Of a DNA stretch of 9,197 nucleotides, positions 1 through 5,638 are shown one piece after another. The stretch covers positions 1-9,197 of the forward strand of contig JADFOU010000067.1 of assembly GCA_022562655.1 (NCBI GenBank). Reading direction: 5' to 3'. The notes beneath the pieces are model-generated. The model was not told the DNA's origin. It ran no database searches and saw only the letters and a list, made by a program, of their open reading frames with translations. Both the position numbers and the translations under genes were made by a program. Numbering within the stretch: position 1 is the stretch's first letter; each line of letters starts with the position of its first letter. The stretch comes from a candidate division TA06 bacterium. GTDB lineage: Bacteria; Hydrothermota; DG-26; E44-bin18; JADFOU01.

Positions 1-425
1 AGGGCATGGAGACCCGTAATCGTGAAATAGAGCGCGTAGAAAATGCTGGTGGCGGGAGAAATGCCATGGGCGAATTTTGCGCTGTACTCAAATGATTTAA
101 TTACAAGAAAGACACATCCCAGCAAAATCGTGAGCCCAAGGAAGCGAGCAAACCACTTTCGATCTCGAGTAAGCGTCTTGGAAAAGGCAAGGACCATGGG
201 TACGCTCGAGGCGATCAGGATGTAGGTGTTGATGGTACCCAAGCGCACATTGAGCACCTCCCAGCCCCGGGGCCACTCAGGGGAGGCGATACGGTAGATG
301 ATGTATGAGGTGAAGAGGGTGGCAAAGAGCATGATCTCGGAGGCAATAAATAGCCACATCCCGAGCCTCCCATTCGGAACCGCAAACGGAGAGATCTCGA
401 CCGTCGCAGCCTGTCCGTTGCTCAT
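1..425 (-). CDS. coxC: Cytochrome c oxidase subunit III, N-terminal part (runs off left edge)
   Basis: Integral membrane subunit of a haem-copper oxidase, which stabilises subunit I and its proton uptake. Translating the minus strand from the ATG at 425-423 gives about 141 residues with no stop before the window edge. Early residues read NGRLGMWLFIASEIMLFATL, the usual helix I-II start of bacterial subunit III. Near the edge the protein reads KSFEYSAKFAHGISP and then FYALYFTITGLHA, the family signature that includes the conserved Glu and His segment. A GAGGG ribosome-binding site lies 6-7 bases before the start (ATG of MSNGQAATVE). The gene belongs with coxA and coxB but is separated from coxA by 1.4 kb of unrelated genes, so it probably needs its own promoter or read-through. 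The C-terminal half is outside the window. Confidence 0.93.
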   Translation of the reverse strand, partial: MSNGQAATVEISPFAVPNGRLGMWLFIASEIMLFATLFTSYIIYRIASPEWPRGWEVLNVRLGTINTYILIASSVPMVLAFSKTLTRDRKWFARFLGLTILLGCVFLVIKSFEYSAKFAHGISPATSIFYALYFTITGLHA

Positions 426-473
426 AATAGCCCTCTTTTCTGCATAGTTTCTAAAGAATTACAGTCATCAATA

Positions 474-517
474 AAACTATTAAGCACTTCCTCTAATGTC
501 AAATGTCAAGACCTGAC
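474..517 (-). promoter_or_regulatory. Possible coxC promoter with overlapping inverted repeat
   Basis: On the minus strand upstream of coxC there are two close TTGACA hexamers (509-504 and 502-497). The first is the right arm of the inverted repeat TGTCA-GGTCT-TGACA (517-503), which looks operator-like. The best -10 candidates (around 486-474) match poorly, so this is a weak call. It is plausible mainly because coxC is cut off from coxA by accessory genes. Confidence 0.25.
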
Positions 518-540
518 ATCTTCCCTTCGAGATAACGGGT

Positions 541-1014
541 TCAGCCTTTGTGCTGTTCCTTCATGAATGCTTCTGCACGCTTTGCCATCTCCTCGGGCGG
601 TATGTCCTCTTTGTGTGTGGCAATGGTCCAAACATGTCCGAAGGGGTCCGTCAACGTCCCGGACCGGTCGCCGTAGAACTGGTCCTGTACAGGTTTGAGA
701 GCCTTCGCGCCGGCAGCAATGGCTCGAGTGAAGAGTTCATCCACGTTTTCGACGTAGAGAAGAATGCTCACCGGGGAACCGCCGAGCGACTGCGGACCGC
801 GAGTTCCCATTTCTGGGGACTCGTCAGCCAACATGATCGGTGAATCGCCGATTTTGATCTCGGCATGCCCGACTTTCCCGCTGGGTCCGGCCATTCGCAT
901 CAACTCTTTGGCACCAAAAGCCTTCTGATAAAAATCGATGGCGCTTGCCGCATCCTTCACGATCAGGTACGGCGTTACGGTGTTGTAGCCATCGGGAATG
1001 GGTTTAACTGTCAT
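541..1014 (-). CDS. VOC-superfamily (glyoxalase/bleomycin-resistance-like, PhnB-type) protein
   Basis: A 157-residue cytoplasmic protein of the vicinal oxygen chelate fold. It opens with IPDGYNTVTPYLIVKDA followed by AIDFYQKAFGA, the classic first beta-alpha-beta module of PhnB-like members. The middle has GKVGHAEIKIGDS, whose His (about residue 50) is a usual metal-ligand position. The second module ends DRSGTLTDPFGHVWTIATH. The C-terminal tail (EDIPPEEMAKRAEAF) is typical of this subgroup. Members include dioxygenases, lyases and resistance proteins, and the substrate cannot be told from sequence. A strong ribosome-binding site (GGAGGT, 9 bases before ATG) supports the start. It has no obvious link to respiration and sits in an accessory patch between coxA and coxC, with a 77-bp repeat 46 bases upstream of its start. 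Confidence 0.9.
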   Translation of the reverse strand: MTVKPIPDGYNTVTPYLIVKDAASAIDFYQKAFGAKELMRMAGPSGKVGHAEIKIGDSPIMLADESPEMGTRGPQSLGGSPVSILLYVENVDELFTRAIAAGAKALKPVQDQFYGDRSGTLTDPFGHVWTIATHKEDIPPEEMAKRAEAFMKEQHKG

Positions 1015-1059
1015 ATCCGTGTTACCTCCGTAGCGAGAATGTCGCGGTGCCTAACTATG

Positions 1060-1136
1060 GTTATAGGGTTTCCGTATAAGAACCTTTGTCTACCAATCTT
1101 GCCGTATAAGATTCGAGTTTGTCACGCGATCGCCTT
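1060..1136. repeat. 77-bp repeat, copy A
   Basis: Nearly identical to 1727-1803, in the same orientation. The two copies differ at a handful of positions, mainly at the ends and by a one-base shift in the middle. The core of about 40 bases (from CTACCAATC to GTCACGCGA) is identical. It contains two direct copies of CCGTATAAGA (1072 and 1102) and, at its left end, an imperfect inverted copy of the same motif. It lies just upstream of the VOC gene and downstream of the DUF4160 remnant. Confidence 0.95.
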
Positions 1137-1191
1137 ACAATAAGTATCATGATATTAGTATGTTACAATCCTGCACGCAAAGTTTAGCTAC

Positions 1192-1353
1192 CTATCTGAG
1201 GGGTTCAATCTTCTTCAATGGTTGCTGCCCTTGGGCTTTCCGCCAATCGTCCAGTAGATCTTCCTGGTGGAGTGTTGCCCACTCAATCACGAGACCGAGT
1301 GCCCTGGGTGATAGACTTCCCGCGAAGACGGAGAGGGTGGTGATCTGGAGATC
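1192..1353 (-). pseudogene. DUF4160 protein remnant (C-terminal part only)
   Basis: The minus-strand frame immediately after the DUF2442 stop codon (TGA 1356-1354) stays open to a TAG at 1194-1192. It encodes about 53 residues including PRALGLVIEWATLHQEDLL and ending KKIEPLR. This matches the C-terminal part of DUF4160 proteins, whose usual pattern is P-x-RAL-x-LVxEWaxxHxxELxxxW...I-PL. The expected N-terminal 35-40 residues (with the DHxPPHxH segment) are absent, because the intact DUF2442 gene occupies that DNA. There is no start codon or ribosome-binding site for the remnant. DUF2442 and DUF4160 genes are often neighbours, so this is read as a pair in which the second gene lost its 5' part by deletion. 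Their function is unknown. Confidence 0.7.
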
Positions 1354-1638
1354 TCAGGCATGCACCGGTTCGCGCTTCAGGGACGGGAAGAGCTCCTCGG
1401 GCTTCTTCCCCGTGATCTTTAAATAAAGCGAATCAGGGCAAAGATCCACTTGATCCGCCCAAACCAGCTCGCCCGCATCTCCGATCTTGACCTTTCGGAA
1501 ATCTTCATAGTTCTTCCAGAAGGCAAAGACGCCGCTGCCAGCCAAGTCGGACAGGTCAACAGTTCCTCGCTTGCTGTCCGCAAACGTCAAGTCGAGCCGG
1601 TAGTTCTCCAGCACTTCCACATGGGTTATCTTCTTCAT
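1354..1638 (-). CDS. DUF2442 domain protein
   Basis: Small soluble protein of 94 residues if started at the ATG of MKKITHVEVLENYRL. That start is preferred over an ATG 18 codons upstream because GGAG lies 7-8 bases before it and because DUF2442 proteins usually begin this way. Family features are the N-terminal LENYRLDLTFADS, then TVDLSDLAGSGVFAFW, the central DLCPDSLYL, and the C-terminal KITGKKPEELFPSLKRE. The length is normal for the family. It is commonly encoded beside DUF4160, and the distribution of the pair on mobile-like patches resembles that of toxin-antitoxin modules, but no activity is established that I can cite. Here the partner is truncated. A 77-bp repeat lies 89 bases upstream of the start. 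Confidence 0.85.
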   Translation of the reverse strand: MKKITHVEVLENYRLDLTFADSKRGTVDLSDLAGSGVFAFWKNYEDFRKVKIGDAGELVWADQVDLCPDSLYLKITGKKPEELFPSLKREPVHA

Positions 1639-1726
1639 GTTGCAACTCCATACGCTCGTCAGCAGCTTACCACATGCTGGCTTCCAGGTCAATGGGTAAC
1701 GGCGTCGGTCTCAAGCAGCCAATAAA

Positions 1727-1803
1727 GTTTATACGGTTTCCGTATAAGAACCTTTTCTACCAATCTTGCCGTATAAGATTCGAGTTTGTCACGCGAACGC
1801 CTT
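1727..1803. repeat. 77-bp repeat, copy B
   Basis: Second copy of the repeat at 1060-1136, lying between the end of coxA and the DUF2442 gene. In this copy the left end forms a perfect hairpin, TTATACGG-TTT-CCGTATAA (1729-1747). GTATAAG motifs recur at 1742 and 1771, with GATAAGATTC at 1804, spaced about 29-33 bases. A further base difference near the right end (ACGCGAAC against ACGCGATC) separates it from copy A. Confidence 0.95.
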
Positions 1804-1834
1804 GATAAGATTCAATACAAATTACAAAATTAAA

Positions 1835-3622
1835 TCAGGTAGAACTCTCAGCATCCGGCTCGTTTTGAGGGAACCAGTCTGTCTTGTGTCCAGGAACGCT
1901 GTATTCATAAGGTCCTCGGTATACGACGGGATCTTTGGCAAAATTTCCGTGAGGAGGCGGCGAGGGACACGCCCACTCCAGAGTCGTTGCTTCCCAGGGG
2001 TTCTCTTTTGCCTTCTTCCCCCAGAAGAGGCTGATGAAGAAGTTCAGGATAAAGGGGATCTGGGCAAGGAGAAGGATCCATGAGCTTACGGTACTCACTA
2101 CATTGAGGGGCTGGACCATCACGTTATGAACCTGGACGGTGGGATCATATAGACGGCGCTGCACACCCGCAAGTCCCTGAATGAACATGGGGAAAAAGAC
2201 TCCATTCATGCCAATCAGGGTCAACCAGAAATGGACCTTCCCCCAGGTGGAGTTCATCATCTTCCCGAACATCTTGGGGAACCAGAAGTAGATTCCACCC
2301 ATGAGTGCGATCAGCGAACCCGTGACCACGACATAATGGAAGTGACCGATGACATAGTAGGTGTCGTGGAGGTAGATGTCGGTCACATGCACCCCGAGGG
2401 GAAGCCCTGTCAAGCCGCCAATCCCAAATAAGGGAAGGAACGCCAGCGAAAACATCATGGGGACCGTGAATCGAATAGATCCTCCCTTCAGGCTCCAGAG
2501 CAAACAGGTCAATATCATCACCGAAGGGATCGAGATGATGAGAGTGGTGATCAGGAAAAAGTTGCTCAGGGCAGGTTTCATTCCCGTTAAAAACATGTGG
2601 TGTGCCCAGACGAGAAACGACATGACACCGAGGAAGATGAACGAGCCTACGAGTTCTTTATACCCAAAGAGGGGTTTGCGTGTTCCGTTCGCAATGATCT
2701 CGCAGACGATCCCCATCGCCGGAAGCAACAGGACGTAAACTTCCGGGTGAGCGAGGAACCAGAAGAGGTGCTGCCAGAGGATCGCAAGCCCCCCTCCGCT
2801 CACCTCGAGGATCTGATCGCTTATGATAAGCCCTGCAGGCAGGTAAAAACTGGTCCCCGCAAGCCGGTCCATCAACTGGAAGATCGCTGCTATTTCCAGC
2901 GGAGGGAATGCCAGGAGTAAGAGAACGGCTGTCACAAATTGTGTCCAGACAAAAATAGGCATCCTCATCAGTGTGAGTCCCGCTGCACGGAGGTTCAAAA
3001 TCGTGGTGATGAAATTGATCGAACCCAAAAGGGAGGATGTGATAATAAAGATCATGGCAACCAGCCACACCGTTTGCCCGGATGTTGCGATTATCGAAAG
3101 GGGTGGATAGGATGTCCATCCGGACTGGGCTGGGCCACCGGGCAGAAGGAAGCTCGAGAGCATCAAGACCCCGCCCACGAAGTATATCCAGTAGGAGAGC
3201 ATATTCCAACGCGGAAATGCCATGTCCCTCGCGCCGATCTGGAGCGGCACGATGTAGTTCCCGTAGAATCCGACCCCGAGGGGCACGATGCCCAGAAACA
3301 CCATGATGGTTCCGTGCATGGCACCCAGCATGTTGTAACCTTCCGGGAGAAGGATCCCCCCCGACGCCATCGCCTCGGGAAGCCAGCGACCGATCAGGGG
3401 AATCACCTTGCCTGGAAAGGCGAGCTGCCAGCGCATGATGAGAATCATGCAAAACCCCGCGAAGAGGAAGAAGAGGGCGGTGAACATGTACTGGAGACCG
3501 ATGACCTTGTGGTCTAAAGAGAAGATCCATCTGCGGATAAATCCCAGTTTGTGCTCCTCAACCTCATGGACTTCAACAGGAGGCGCGACCCGGGTTGTCT
3601 CAGGATTTGTGCGATCGCTCAT
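1835..3622 (-). CDS. coxA: Cytochrome c oxidase subunit I (type A haem-copper oxidase)
   Basis: Catalytic subunit reducing O2 to water at the haem-CuB centre and pumping protons; about 12 membrane helices in 595 residues. All metal ligands are visible: His103 (AMHGTIMVF), His292 with cross-link Tyr296 (HPEVY), His341-His342 (WAHHMF), and His427 and His429 (GHFHY). The D-channel residues Asn122, Asp133 and Asn140 and the gate Glu294 are present, placing it near the A1 type. The Mg-site His419-Asp420 and the propionate-binding Arg489-Arg490 are also kept. The K-channel lysine position (bovine Lys319) aligns with Ile370 in IISIPSVMILT, which is unusual. N- and C-terminal tails are longer than in mitochondrial COX1. 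There is no close ribosome-binding site: the nearest AGGAG is 27 bases before the ATG. A 232-bp repeat-bearing gap separates it from coxB. Confidence 0.97.
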   Translation of the reverse strand: MSDRTNPETTRVAPPVEVHEVEEHKLGFIRRWIFSLDHKVIGLQYMFTALFFLFAGFCMILIMRWQLAFPGKVIPLIGRWLPEAMASGGILLPEGYNMLGAMHGTIMVFLGIVPLGVGFYGNYIVPLQIGARDMAFPRWNMLSYWIYFVGGVLMLSSFLLPGGPAQSGWTSYPPLSIIATSGQTVWLVAMIFIITSSLLGSINFITTILNLRAAGLTLMRMPIFVWTQFVTAVLLLLAFPPLEIAAIFQLMDRLAGTSFYLPAGLIISDQILEVSGGGLAILWQHLFWFLAHPEVYVLLLPAMGIVCEIIANGTRKPLFGYKELVGSFIFLGVMSFLVWAHHMFLTGMKPALSNFFLITTLIISIPSVMILTCLLWSLKGGSIRFTVPMMFSLAFLPLFGIGGLTGLPLGVHVTDIYLHDTYYVIGHFHYVVVTGSLIALMGGIYFWFPKMFGKMMNSTWGKVHFWLTLIGMNGVFFPMFIQGLAGVQRRLYDPTVQVHNVMVQPLNVVSTVSSWILLLAQIPFILNFFISLFWGKKAKENPWEATTLEWACPSPPPHGNFAKDPVVYRGPYEYSVPGHKTDWFPQNEPDAESST

Positions 3623-3644
3623 AACTACGGAAATTAGTGATTTG

Positions 3645-3784
3645 TAATTCTCCTATACTTGGGTTAGGCAAGAATGAAACGGAGATCCCTGGCCTGACGC
3701 CAGGACAGGCTTCGATTCGGTGAGTGGTAACTGCTAACTCTTAATTCTCCTAGAATAAGTTATGAGAGTTAATCAACGGAGATC
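3645..3784. repeat. Two copies of a degenerate 43-bp module, 97 bp apart, in the coxB-coxA gap
   Basis: TAATTCTCCTA occurs at 3645-3655 and 3742-3752, and AACGGAGATC at 3678-3687 and 3775-3784. In both copies the two words are exactly 22 bases apart, although the interiors are poorly conserved. This points to an old duplication of about 97 bp. The rest of the 3623-3854 gap shows no gene and no convincing terminator. Confidence 0.7.
3688..3709. repeat. 22-bp palindromic repeat, copy 1
   Basis: Reads CCTGGC-CTGAC-GCCAGG followed by ACAGG, with a 6-bp perfect stem and a 5-base loop. Related copies are at 7492-7513 and 7556-7577. It is inserted inside a GGAGATCTTCGATTC word that occurs uninterrupted elsewhere in the window. 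Confidence 0.85.
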
Positions 3785-3854
3785 TTCGTATTTTATAAGT
3801 GTTTATATGGGAATTAGTGGAAGGTCATTTGAGTTTTGTCATTTGTCATTGCTT

Positions 3855-4622
3855 CTATTCTTCTCGTTCTTCTCTTTGTTCACGAGATTTTTCGACAAGC
3901 CACCGGTCGAACTCTTCCTGGGTCTGGACGAAGACATCCCCGCGCATCTTGTAGTGTCCAAGTCCGCAGAGCTGAGCACAGCCTATTTCATACTTACCGA
4001 CTCGGGTAGGCTCAACCCATCTCTGAATGACAAGACCGGGAACCATGTCCTGTTTCATCCGGAATGCCGGGACAAAAAAACTGTGGATCACGTCCTTTGA
4101 GGTAAGATGAAGGATTGTGGGTTTCCCCAGGGGGAGAAACATTTGGTTCCAGAGGACGATATCGTCCTTTCCTTTGGGATCGGTTCGGTCCAGGCCCAAC
4201 CTGTTGGACTTCGAGATAAGGGAGAGTTCCGTGTTGCCGAACTGGCCATCGGGTCCCGGGTAGTGGACGTTCCAGGCGAACTGCTCTGCCACCACGCGGA
4301 CCACGTTGGCGTCTTTTTCATTGGGGAGCGTTTGCATGATCCGAGACCATACTGGAATTCCATAGAGCGCGATCAGAAGGATCTCGAAAGCCAGCACAAG
4401 GCCGTCAGGGATCCAGGATTTCCAATGTGCGGGCTCTTTGTACACAGCCCGACGGGCGGTCCGGGCGCGAAATCGAAACAGGCACCAGGTGAAGAAAATT
4501 CCCCACAGCACAAACATCAGCAACATGGCAAACTGAATAACGTTGATGCCCGTGTCGATCGTTTGCGCATAAGAGGAGGCCTGAACTGGAAGCCACCATC
4601 CATAGTTTCCGGTTGTGTCCAT
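3855..4622 (-). CDS. coxB: Cytochrome c oxidase subunit II (CuA subunit)
   Basis: Receives electrons from a periplasmic donor at the dinuclear CuA centre and passes them to haem a in CoxA. It has 255 residues. Two membrane helices are visible at about 24-48 and 72-95, followed by a periplasmic cupredoxin domain. CuA ligands are His180 (DVIHSFFVP), Cys215, Cys219, His223 and Met226 in CAQLCGLGHYKM; the backbone ligand position is Gln217 rather than the usual Glu. The aromatic electron-entry segment AEQFAWNVHYPGPDG is present. There is no fused haem c domain, unlike many caa3 enzymes, so an external cytochrome or cupredoxin must deliver electrons. The C-terminus is a short charged tail. The start lies 3 bases after the stop of the upstream lipoprotein gene, so the two are translated from one message. 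Confidence 0.96.
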   Translation of the reverse strand: MDTTGNYGWWLPVQASSYAQTIDTGINVIQFAMLLMFVLWGIFFTWCLFRFRARTARRAVYKEPAHWKSWIPDGLVLAFEILLIALYGIPVWSRIMQTLPNEKDANVVRVVAEQFAWNVHYPGPDGQFGNTELSLISKSNRLGLDRTDPKGKDDIVLWNQMFLPLGKPTILHLTSKDVIHSFFVPAFRMKQDMVPGLVIQRWVEPTRVGKYEIGCAQLCGLGHYKMRGDVFVQTQEEFDRWLVEKSREQREEREE

Positions 4623-4625
4623 ACT

Positions 4626-5432
4626 TTAGGTCTCTGGTTTAAAAGTGAAGTTGATTTCCTTCGTCTCTCCTTCTCCCACTTGGATGGTTTGGGTCTGGCT
4701 GCCGTATTCCTCATGCCAGGCTTCAATGACATATTCACCGGGAGGTAGGGACTTCAGTTCGAATGTACCCTCCGTTCCGGTTGTGCTGTGATAGGGATGG
4801 TCCAGGACAGCGACATAGGCACTCATCCAGCTATGGATATCACAGGAGACGGGAACCATGATCTCCGGCTTTGAGAATTTTTTGGTTGTTTCCATCCCTT
4901 GAACCGGCTGGCTGATATTGAAGGATTTGCTGTTCTTGGGCTTTGGGTGGATGTTGTGGGCAACAGGGTCGCTGTTGCGGATTTTCAGGGGTTGACCGGC
5001 CTGGATTCCAATGACATGGGGGTAATACCGACACCCTTTCTGATCCAGAAGGACCGACTCTTTGGGAGTTGGGAATTCCATATCTCCAAGACCTTCTTTG
5101 ACATAGACAAAGACATTTCGAAGAGTCCCGTTTTCATTTACCAGAACGTTCTCGGTTCTAGGACCTTCGGGATACATCTGTTGGCAGGTTACCTCTGCTG
5201 CCATATCAATCTTTTTCATCTTTGGCGTTGTTCCCTCGAAGAGGACCTTCCCGTTGATGGTGGCCGCTGTCGCCATATCAACAGGTGAAGTCGCCTCACT
5301 TGTAGTTGTTTCCTTTTTTCCCTCAGATTCTGCCCCCTGGGTAGATGGTTCTTCCTTTCCCCCGCATCCCATGACAAGGCTATTCACCGCAAAGACGAAG
5401 AGAACGAGGGGAATGTTTTTTTGCAGCTTCAT
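4626..5432 (-). CDS. Lipoprotein with cupredoxin-like and carboxypeptidase-regulatory-like domains
   Basis: A 268-residue exported lipoprotein. The signal MKLQKNIPLVLFVFAVNSLV ends at lipobox-like VMGC (Cys23), followed by a Ser/Thr/Glu-rich linker to about residue 55. Residues 58-213 look like a plastocyanin-type fold: PLKIRNSDPVAHNIHP offers His159 or His162, and SCDIHSWM offers Cys197, His200 and Met203, the spacing of a mononuclear copper site. Residues 217-265 (GTEGTFELKSLPPGEYVIEAWH) match the small beta-sandwich of carboxypeptidase regulatory-like domains. AGGAGG 7 bases before the ATG supports the start. It is first in a unit with coxB, 3 bases apart. I infer an electron carrier or copper-handling partner of the CuA subunit; neither is shown by sequence alone. 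Confidence 0.85.
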   Translation of the reverse strand: MKLQKNIPLVLFVFAVNSLVMGCGGKEEPSTQGAESEGKKETTTSEATSPVDMATAATINGKVLFEGTTPKMKKIDMAAEVTCQQMYPEGPRTENVLVNENGTLRNVFVYVKEGLGDMEFPTPKESVLLDQKGCRYYPHVIGIQAGQPLKIRNSDPVAHNIHPKPKNSKSFNISQPVQGMETTKKFSKPEIMVPVSCDIHSWMSAYVAVLDHPYHSTTGTEGTFELKSLPPGEYVIEAWHEEYGSQTQTIQVGEGETKEINFTFKPET

Positions 5433-5468
5433 TTGATTGCCTCCTCTTTATTGGTTATAGGGTTATTT

Positions 5469-5496
5469 GGTGACTGGTAATTGGTGACTGGTGATT
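5469..5496. repeat. Two tandem 14-bp units in the lipoprotein gene leader
   Basis: GGTGACTGGTAATT and GGTGACTGGTGATT lie end to end, differing at one base, and are followed by a further partial unit (GGTTAAATGG). They fall in the 5' untranslated region expected from the promoter at 5571-5599. Confidence 0.8.
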
Positions 5497-5555
5497 GGTT
5501 AAATGGTTGAAAATAACAAATTACCAATCACAATTTACCAGACTAAGATTGTGAT
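5491..5555 (-). promoter_or_regulatory. Leader with two overlapping, mutually exclusive hairpins
   Basis: ATCACAAT (5527-5534) pairs perfectly with ATTGTGAT (5548-5555). The overlapping ACCAATCAC (5523-5531) pairs perfectly with GTGATTGGT (5491-5499). Bases 5527-5531 cannot be in both stems at once. The segment lies between the predicted transcription start and the lipoprotein start codon. The stems are A/T-rich, and one uses the local tandem repeat, so a regulatory role is only a possibility. Confidence 0.35.
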
Positions 5556-5570
5556 TTTTGTAACAAACTC

Positions 5571-5599
5571 ATCTTACCAAAATTTTTTTCTTTCGTCAA
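5571..5599 (-). promoter_or_regulatory. Sigma-70-type promoter for the lipoprotein-coxB unit
   Basis: On the minus strand, TTGACG (5599-5594) is followed by a 17-base spacer and TAAGAT (5576-5571), with TGG just before the -10 as in an extended -10. The spacer is rich in A and T runs. Transcription would start near 5564, giving a leader of about 130 bases before the ATG at 5432. The rest of the 206-bp gap contains only the short repeats listed and no gene. Confidence 0.6.
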
Positions 5600-5638
5600 G
5601 AGAAAAATAAATTCGATTTCAGAACCAAGATTCAAGCT

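Noticed and set aside
43..225. 60-codon plus-strand frame at the left end
   Set aside because: It is antisense to coxC, whose conserved motifs are clear on the minus strand.
1049..1055. GTTAGGC on the minus strand next to 77-bp repeat A, resembling an integron attC core site
   Set aside because: The partner core site is absent at the expected distance, repeat B has no such core, and the repeats lack the paired arm arrangement of attC.
1354..1356. In-frame TGA between DUF2442 and the DUF4160 part, possibly a selenocysteine or read-through fusion
   Set aside because: The DUF2442 protein ends at its normal family length and the DUF4160 part lacks its N-terminal half. I see no convincing selenocysteine insertion hairpin. 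A deletion explains it more simply.
2939..3517. 192-codon open frame on the plus strand opposite coxA, and other long plus-strand frames
   Set aside because: They lie antisense to well-supported genes, have compositions dominated by charged or odd residues, and match no family I recognise.
2658..3530. 290-codon minus-strand frame overlapping coxA in another frame
   Set aside because: It is a shadow of coxA, rich in Arg, His and Pro, with no recognisable domain.
3972..3974. Gln instead of Glu between the CuA cysteines of CoxB
   Set aside because: This residue ligates copper through its backbone carbonyl, and the Gln form is known in bacterial subunit II proteins, so it is not taken as loss of CuA.
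5469..5496. Tandem 14-bp units as a CRISPR array
   Set aside because: There are only two directly adjoining units with no spacers, far too short for CRISPR repeats.
5527..5560. Plus-strand hairpin followed by TTTTT at 5548-5559 as a terminator
   Set aside because: The stem is A/T-rich, the loop is 13 bases long, and no plus-strand gene ends there.
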